Part shown: one piece after another, positions 59,315 through 64,000 of the stretch
Layout: every line of letters starts with the position of its first letter
Numbering within the stretch: position 1 is the stretch's first letter
Source: Arthrobacter sp. 9V
Lineage (GTDB): Bacteria; Actinomycetota; Actinomycetes; Actinomycetales; Micrococcaceae
Direction: 5' to 3'
Length of the DNA: 64,000 nucleotides
Assembly: GCF_902506065.1 (NCBI RefSeq)
Contig: NZ_LR732912.1
Coordinates: forward strand, 1,100,387 to 1,164,386
Made by a program: the position numbers and the translations under genes
The notes under the pieces: generated by a model
What the model was told of the DNA's origin: nothing
What the model saw: the letters and a program-made list of their open reading frames with translations, nothing else
Database searches by the model: none

Positions 59315-61564
59315 TTACCGCCGGGCCGCAGCACGTTGGCGCGAGCGCGAAGCCAGGAGCCAGGACTGCATATCCAGCAAGGGCTTGCCCTCCTCATCCA
59401 AATGGTGCCTGGTCCAGTGTCCGCTGTTGTCCAAGTGCCAGCTGGCTGTGCCGTCGTCAACATAGCGACGCATCAGGTCCATGACCGTGGTTGTGTCTTC
59501 CTTGCTGGCCAGTTGGACCAGTGCTTCCACACGGCGGTCCAGGTTGCGGTGCATCATGTCAGCGGAGCCGATGTACACCACGGGTTCACCGCCGTTGCCA
59601 AAGGCAAAGACGCGCGAGTGCTCCAGGAACCGGCCCAGCACGGATCGGACCGTGATGTTCTCACTGAGTCCCGGCACGCCCGGGCGCAGCGAGCAAATGC
59701 CACGGACCACAACGTCCACTTTCACGCCTGCCTGCGAGGCACGGTAGAGGGCATCAATGATGGCTTCGTCCACCATGGAGTTGACCTTGATCTGAACCAA
59801 TCCGGGCACACCGGTGCGTGCATTCCGAATCTCGGTTTCGATCCTCTCCACCAAGCCGGCACGCACCGAGCGGGGTGCCACCAGCAGCCTTTTGAACGTG
59901 GACTTCGGGGCATAGCCGGAGAGCTGGTTGAACAACTTGGACAGGTCTTCGCCCACTTGCTCGTTGGCGGTCAGCAAACCGAGGTCTTCGTAGTAGCGGG
60001 CTGTCCTCGGATGGTAGTTACCGGTGCCGATGTGGCAGTAACGGCGCAGTCCGTCCACTTCCTGGCGAACCACCAAAGACAATTTGCAGTGGGTTTTAAG
60101 GCCAACGATGCCGTACACCACGTGAACGCCTGCCTGCTCCAGCTTCCGTGCCCAGGAAATGTTGGCCTGCTCGTCAAAGCGGGCCTTGATCTCCACAAGT
60201 GCCAGAACCTGCTTGCCTGCCTCCGCGGCGTCGATCAGGGCATCAACAATGGGGGAGTCGCCGGATGTCCTGTACAGGGTCTGCTTGATGGCCTGCACCT
60301 TGGGATCTGCTGCCGCCTGCTCCAGAAAGGCCTGAACAGAGGTGGAGAAGGAGTCGTACGGGTGGTGCAGGAGGATGTCCCTGCGGCGCATGGCGGCAAA
60401 GACGTTGGCTGCCTTGGATGTTTCAGACTCGTTGAGGTACCGGGACGTGTGCGGCACATGCTTGGGGTAGTGGAGGTCCGCCCGGTCAATGCCGCTGATT
60501 GCGGACAAGCCACGTAGATCCAACGGGGCAGGAACGGAGTAGACCTCGGACTCTTCAACACCAAGTTCACGGATCAGCAGTGCCTTGATGTTCGGGTTGA
60601 TGTCCGTGGTGACCTCGAGGCGCACCGGCGGGCCGAAGCGCCGGCGCAGGAGTTCCTTCTCCAAAGCCTGCAAGAGGTTCTCGGCGTCGTCCTCTTCCAC
60701 TTCCAGGTCCTCGTTGCGGGTAACGCGGAAGGTGTGGTGCTCCAGGACTTCCATGCCGGGGAAGAGCTTGTCCAGGTGGACAGCGATCACTTCTTCCAAG
60801 GCGATGAAACGGGCCACGCGGCCAGGGATGGCGCCTGCCCGCGGTCCGTCCACGGAAATGAGGCGGGGAAGCTGGTCCGGAACCTTGACACGGGCGAACA
60901 GCTCTTTGTCGCTGATCGGGTTACTGACGATCACCGCGAGGTTGAGGGAAAGGCCCGAAATGTAGGGGAACGGGTGTGCCGGGTCTACAGCCAGCGGCGT
61001 CAGGATGGGGAAAACCTTCTCCTGGAACATGATGCTGATCCGGTGGCGGGCATCCTCATCCAGTTCATGCCAGTGCATGATGTGGATGTGCTCATAGGCC
61101 AGGGCAGGACGGATCTGCTCGGCGAAGACCCGGGCATGGCGTTCTTGGAGCCTGTGGGCCTCTTCGCTGATCTGTTCCAGTACCTCAATGGGGCTCAGGC
61201 CGGCAGGGGAAGGGACGGCCAGTCCGGTTGCGATACGGCGCTTGAGGCCCGCCACGCGCACCATGAAGAACTCGTCAAGGTTGGAGGCGAAGATGGAGAG
61301 GAAATTGACGCGTTCCAGCAGGAAAAGGTCAGGATCCTCGGCGAGTTCCAGAACCCGGGAGTTGAAGGCCAGCCAGCTCAGTTCGCGGTCCAGGAACCGG
61401 TCTGCGGAGATATCGCCTTCGGGCTCAAGGCTCGGTGCGAATTCCGGAATATCGATGCGGTCCTGGGTGGCTCGCGAGGCCGGCACTTCCGATGATCCGA
61501 AGCGCGGGGGCAGTGTTGCGCCCTTCGAGGTGGATCCGGCGGTGCCGACGGGGTCCGGCTGCAT
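59315..61564 (-). CDS. ppk: Polyphosphate kinase
   Basis: The 749-residue protein has the PPK1 regions: [31 protein letters not shown], and [20 protein letters not shown] with the autophosphorylated His in GTGNYH. It makes polyphosphate from ATP. It starts at ATG 61564 with GGAGAA upstream and is followed closely by the NUDIX gene. Confidence 0.95.
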   Translation of the reverse strand: MQPDPVGTAGSTSKGATLPPRFGSSEVPASRATQDRIDIPEFAPSLEPEGDISADRFLDRELSWLAFNSRVLELAEDPDLFLLERVNFLSIFASNLDEFFMVRVAGLKRRIATGLAVPSPAGLSPIEVLEQISEEAHRLQERHARVFAEQIRPALAYEHIHIMHWHELDEDARHRISIMFQEKVFPILTPLAVDPAHPFPYISGLSLNLAVIVSNPISDKELFARVKVPDQLPRLISVDGPRAGAIPGRVARFIALEEVIAVHLDKLFPGMEVLEHHTFRVTRNEDLEVEEDDAENLLQALEKELLRRRFGPPVRLEVTTDINPNIKALLIRELGVEESEVYSVPAPLDLRGLSAISGIDRADLHYPKHVPHTSRYLNESETSKAANVFAAMRRRDILLHHPYDSFSTSVQAFLEQAAADPKVQAIKQTLYRTSGDSPIVDALIDAAEAGKQVLALVEIKARFDEQANISWARKLEQAGVHVVYGIVGLKTHCKLSLVVRQEVDGLRRYCHIGTGNYHPRTARYYEDLGLLTANEQVGEDLSKLFNQLSGYAPKSTFKRLLVAPRSVRAGLVERIETEIRNARTGVPGLVQIKVNSMVDEAIIDALYRASQAGVKVDVVVRGICSLRPGVPGLSENITVRSVLGRFLEHSRVFAFGNGGEPVVYIGSADMMHRNLDRRVEALVQLASKEDTTTVMDLMRRYVDDGTASWHLDNSGHWTRHHLDEEGKPLLDMQSWLLASRSRQRAAARR

Positions 61565-61667
61565 GGGGTTCTCCTAAGCTCAGGACGGGGTTTCCTCCCA
61601 CATTACAATCAATTCCGGCGCTCGAATCCAAGATGTCACCTGCTTTCCGGCAAGTGGGGACGCGAGG

Positions 61668-62639
61668 TTAATTTTTGGTTAAAGGCCCATACATCACATC
61701 GGTGTCCCAACGAACGAAGCCGAGTTTCTGATATAGAGCTACTGCTGCCTCGTTGTCGGCATCCACGTAAAGCATCACTGCATGCAGGCCTTGGTCCTGA
61801 AGGTGCTTGATGCCCGCAACGGTGAGGGACTTGCCCAGGCCCAGACCCTGCGCTGCCGGCGTCACTCCCACCACATAGACTTCCCCGATTGCCGGGTGCG
61901 GGCCCTGCCGGGGGTGGACCTTGGTCCAGTGGAATCCCAGCAACCCGCCGTCGGCATTCACGGCCAACAGGAAACCTTGGGGATCAAACCATTCTTCGGC
62001 CTTGCGCGCCTCAAGGTCCGCCAGCGTCATGGCCCCCTGTTCGGGGTGGTGGGCAAACGCAGCCCTGTTGGCGGCCAGCCATGCCTGCTCGTCCTGGCCC
62101 GGGACAAAGGCGCGGAGGGAAACACCGTCCGGAAGTCCGGCGTCGGGCAGCTCGGCAGTCGAAGACATCAACCGCATCTTCCACAATTCACGCACCGGGC
62201 CGTAGCCGAAGCGTGTGGCGAGATCGGCGGCGGCCTCGTGGTTACCGTGCGACCATGCACTCAACCCCTTCAGGCCCCGCTTGCCCTGCAGGGCGTCCAG
62301 AAGCCTTCCGGCCACACCCTGGTTGCGGTAGCTGGGATGGACCGCCAACTCCAGGACCCCGCTGCCGTCTTCACTTTCGACGACGACGGCCACGCCGGCC
62401 AGGTCTTCGGCGGTGGCCGGATCTGAATCTTCATCGGGGGCATACAGGACGAAGGACAAAACAGAGTGGTCTCCGGCGTCAACACCGCGAAGCATGACCA
62501 ACGTCTGCTCGGAGAACGGGGGATTCCCGTCGGACTCCCCGGCGGCGGCGGCCAGGGCCCTGACATCCCTCAGCAGTTCTGCGTCCAAGGCGCCATCGAT
62601 GATCAGTACGGGCCAGTTTTCCGGTTGCGCGTGACTCAT
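61668..62639 (-). CDS. mshD: Mycothiol synthase (GNAT, two domains)
   Basis: The 323-residue protein has two acetyltransferase halves; the C-terminal half has VYVVGVTPAAQGLGLGKSL and YVDADNEAAVALYQKLGF. It transfers acetyl to the cysteine amine of Cys-GlcN-Ins, the last step of mycothiol synthesis. This marks an actinobacterium that uses mycothiol. It stands near glnR, the usual neighbour in actinomycetes. Confidence 0.93.
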   Translation of the reverse strand: MSHAQPENWPVLIIDGALDAELLRDVRALAAAAGESDGNPPFSEQTLVMLRGVDAGDHSVLSFVLYAPDEDSDPATAEDLAGVAVVVESEDGSGVLELAVHPSYRNQGVAGRLLDALQGKRGLKGLSAWSHGNHEAAADLATRFGYGPVRELWKMRLMSSTAELPDAGLPDGVSLRAFVPGQDEQAWLAANRAAFAHHPEQGAMTLADLEARKAEEWFDPQGFLLAVNADGGLLGFHWTKVHPRQGPHPAIGEVYVVGVTPAAQGLGLGKSLTVAGIKHLQDQGLHAVMLYVDADNEAAVALYQKLGFVRWDTDVMYGPLTKN

Positions 62640-62810
62640 GATGCAAGGCTATACGTCCGGTGCAAGGCGCGTGATTTGATGTCCCCGGAAATGGCAGGTA
62701 GTCTCAATATCTCGTTCGGCTTTCCGGATTATCGGCAAGTCAGCGCAGGGGGGATCCACCAGTGGGGTGGCCTCGATACGTTCGACCCGTATGTCCTCCA
62801 CCAAGAAAGA

Positions 62811-62846
62811 AAAAAGGCCAGGATCCGTGTGGATCCTGGCCTTTTT
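62811..62846. terminator. Bidirectional terminator between glnR and mshD
   Basis: AAAAAGGCCAGGATCC and GGATCCTGGCCTTTTT form a 16-base perfect stem with a GTGT loop, with T-runs in both directions. It follows glnR on the minus strand. Confidence 0.92.
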
Positions 62847-62885
62847 CTTGGATCGAGTTTGTTCAGTCCGCGCTTCGGAAGCCGT

Positions 62886-63584
62886 TTACGCTTCGGACAA
62901 CTCTTCGTCCGTGAGACGGACAAGAGTGAGCCGGTAGCCGACGTTGCGGACCGTGCTGATCAGGTTCTCGTGATCCACGCCGAGCTTGGCGCGAAGCCGC
63001 CGGATGTGGACGTCCACCGTCCGGGTGCCTCCGTAATAGTCGTAGCCCCACACTTCGGTCAGCAACTGCTGGCGGGTGAACACCCGGCCCGGATGCTGCG
63101 CGAGGTACTTCAGAAGTTCAAACTCTTTGAAAGTCAGGTTGAGGGGCTGTCCGCTCACGCGGGCGGTGTAGCTTGCCTCGTCAATGACGACGCCGGCCGC
63201 CCGGATTTCGGTCTGGGTTTCCTCTTCGCCGGGCACGGCACGAGCCATTGCCAACCTGATGCGGGCCTCAACTTCCGCCGGGCCTGCGGAGTCCAGCACG
63301 ATGTCATCCACTGCCCACGCGGACGAGACGGCTGCCATGCCGCCTTCGGTAAGGATCAGCATGAGCGGGGCGCTAAGGCCGGTGGCCTTCAACAACTGGG
63401 TGAGCGAGCGGGCGCCCACCAAATCCTTGCGGGCATCCAGGAAGACGATGTCCGTGGGATCGGTTTCCAGTAGCGCGGTGGGTTCTGCCGGGAGGATGTG
63501 CACGCGGTGGTTCAGCAACTCCAAGGCAGGCAAAATGTCCACCGACGAGCCGGTGCTGTTCGTTAGGAGCAGGATGTGCGACAT
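62886..63584 (-). CDS. glnR: GlnR-type global nitrogen response regulator
   Basis: The 232-residue protein has an atypical receiver domain ([53 protein letters not shown]) and a C-terminal winged helix ([40 protein letters not shown]). This matches actinomycete GlnR, which controls glutamine synthetase, ammonium and nitrate genes without classical phosphorylation. I chose ATG 63584 with GGAGG upstream; the longer frame has no support. Confidence 0.92.
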   Translation of the reverse strand: MSHILLLTNSTGSSVDILPALELLNHRVHILPAEPTALLETDPTDIVFLDARKDLVGARSLTQLLKATGLSAPLMLILTEGGMAAVSSAWAVDDIVLDSAGPAEVEARIRLAMARAVPGEEETQTEIRAAGVVIDEASYTARVSGQPLNLTFKEFELLKYLAQHPGRVFTRQQLLTEVWGYDYYGGTRTVDVHIRRLRAKLGVDHENLISTVRNVGYRLTLVRLTDEELSEA

Positions 63585-63844
63585 AGTTCCTCCAATGGGC
63601 TGTACGCGCATCATCGGGCGTCGAAACCGGAGTTTCACCGGTCGGTCACAGCGCATGTCCGGCCTCTCCCGTTGTAACGGGATCGCGACAAACACGGTGC
63701 GCTGTTGAAGTCTGAGTATACCCATCAGTGCCTTGGGACACATGGATTCGTGACGGGCAAGCGCTGGAATTACGACATATTGGGCCGGCTTAAGGCAGGA
63801 TTGTCGGGAGGTCGTAAGGCACATCGGATTGAGGTCGGCACACA

Positions 63845-64000
63845 GTGAAGTCTTGGAGCATCGGGGTATTCGGACTCGTGGCGCTCGCAGCCATCGTGGC
63901 CAGCACCTTCGTTTCCCGGGAAGCCATGGTGGGTGCCGGCATTGCGGCGTCCGCGGCCGTGGGGATCGGCTGGCCGCATTTCCTGGCTGTTCCGGCCAAG
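63845..64000 (+). CDS. Membrane protein, N-terminal fragment (runs off window)
   Basis: GTG 63845 opens [20 protein letters not shown] followed by [20 protein letters not shown], two hydrophobic segments, and the frame is open to the window end. A GAGG lies 10 bases upstream. The family cannot be told from 52 residues. It is divergent from glnR. Confidence 0.6.
   Translation, partial: MKSWSIGVFGLVALAAIVASTFVSREAMVGAGIAASAAVGIGWPHFLAVPAK

Noticed and set aside
59306..60517. Plus-strand frame of 403 codons opposite ppk
   Set aside because: It is a shadow of ppk and has no signals of its own.

Overview
The window is a high-GC actinobacterial chromosome segment, most likely from Arthrobacter or Paenarthrobacter (Micrococcaceae). 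This is inferred from the codon bias, frequent GTG/TTG starts, 4-base ATGA/GTGA overlaps, a mycothiol synthase (mshD), an actinobacterial GlnR-type regulator, a DtxR/DmdR-type iron box, and HadA/HadB dehydratases next to murB. I saw no phage, insertion sequence, CRISPR array or replication origin. It reads as core and metabolic-accessory chromosome.

Layout, left to right. 1-6.2 kb: the end of an MFS exporter, an HtpX protease, a minus-strand efeU-efeO-efeB ferrous/ferric iron uptake operon with an iron box in front, and a YajQ protein. 6.3-11.8 kb: tRNA-Tyr, a voltage-gated-type K+ channel, a thioesterase, a TetR/ABC exporter operon and a thioredoxin with a CAPC active site. 12-18.1 kb: an acyl-CoA synthetase, an AlkA-like glycosylase, a VOC protein, and cystathionine beta-synthase plus cystathionine gamma-synthase/lyase. 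18.2-25 kb: an HxlR regulator with an MFS transporter, a four-copy 74-bp tandem repeat, a glutaryl-CoA-dehydrogenase-like gene with an apparent internal deletion, and an operon of a YgiB-like protein, a YgiC-like ATP-grasp ligase and an APC permease. 25-31.8 kb: an orphan KdpD/KdpE-like two-component pair, a MOSC protein, a DEAD-box RNA helicase with a long leader, a LysM protein, and tRNA-Thr and tRNA-Met.

31.8-41.8 kb: an NAD(P)-binding protein, a CPA1 Na+/H+ antiporter broken by a frameshift, and a sugar island made of a ROK repressor, an ABC importer and an alpha-glucosidase, linked by AT-rich operator-like palindromes; then an aldo/keto reductase. 41.8-45.7 kb: a TauD/SsuCBA organosulfur operon. 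46-51.6 kb: a CitE-like lyase, a DUF2797-type protein, hadA-hadB, an MFS transporter and murB. 52-58.3 kb: an AlkZ-like protein, asd, and a minus-strand cluster containing a 554-residue membrane protein, a YtrA-type GntR regulator, thyA, folA and a small membrane protein. 58.3-64 kb: a NUDIX/histidine-phosphatase protein, polyphosphate kinase, mshD and glnR, and the start of a membrane protein.

The most unusual signals are: (i) dispersed and tandem intergenic hairpins that share sequence, including a 74-bp array whose copies show a compensatory base change; (ii) two damaged genes (the acyl-CoA dehydrogenase and the antiporter); (iii) the YgiB-YgiC-permease operon in an organism expected to use mycothiol rather than glutathione; and (iv) several operator-like palindromes placed next to their probable regulators. 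All calls come from reading the sequence and from knowledge of protein families; no database search was run.
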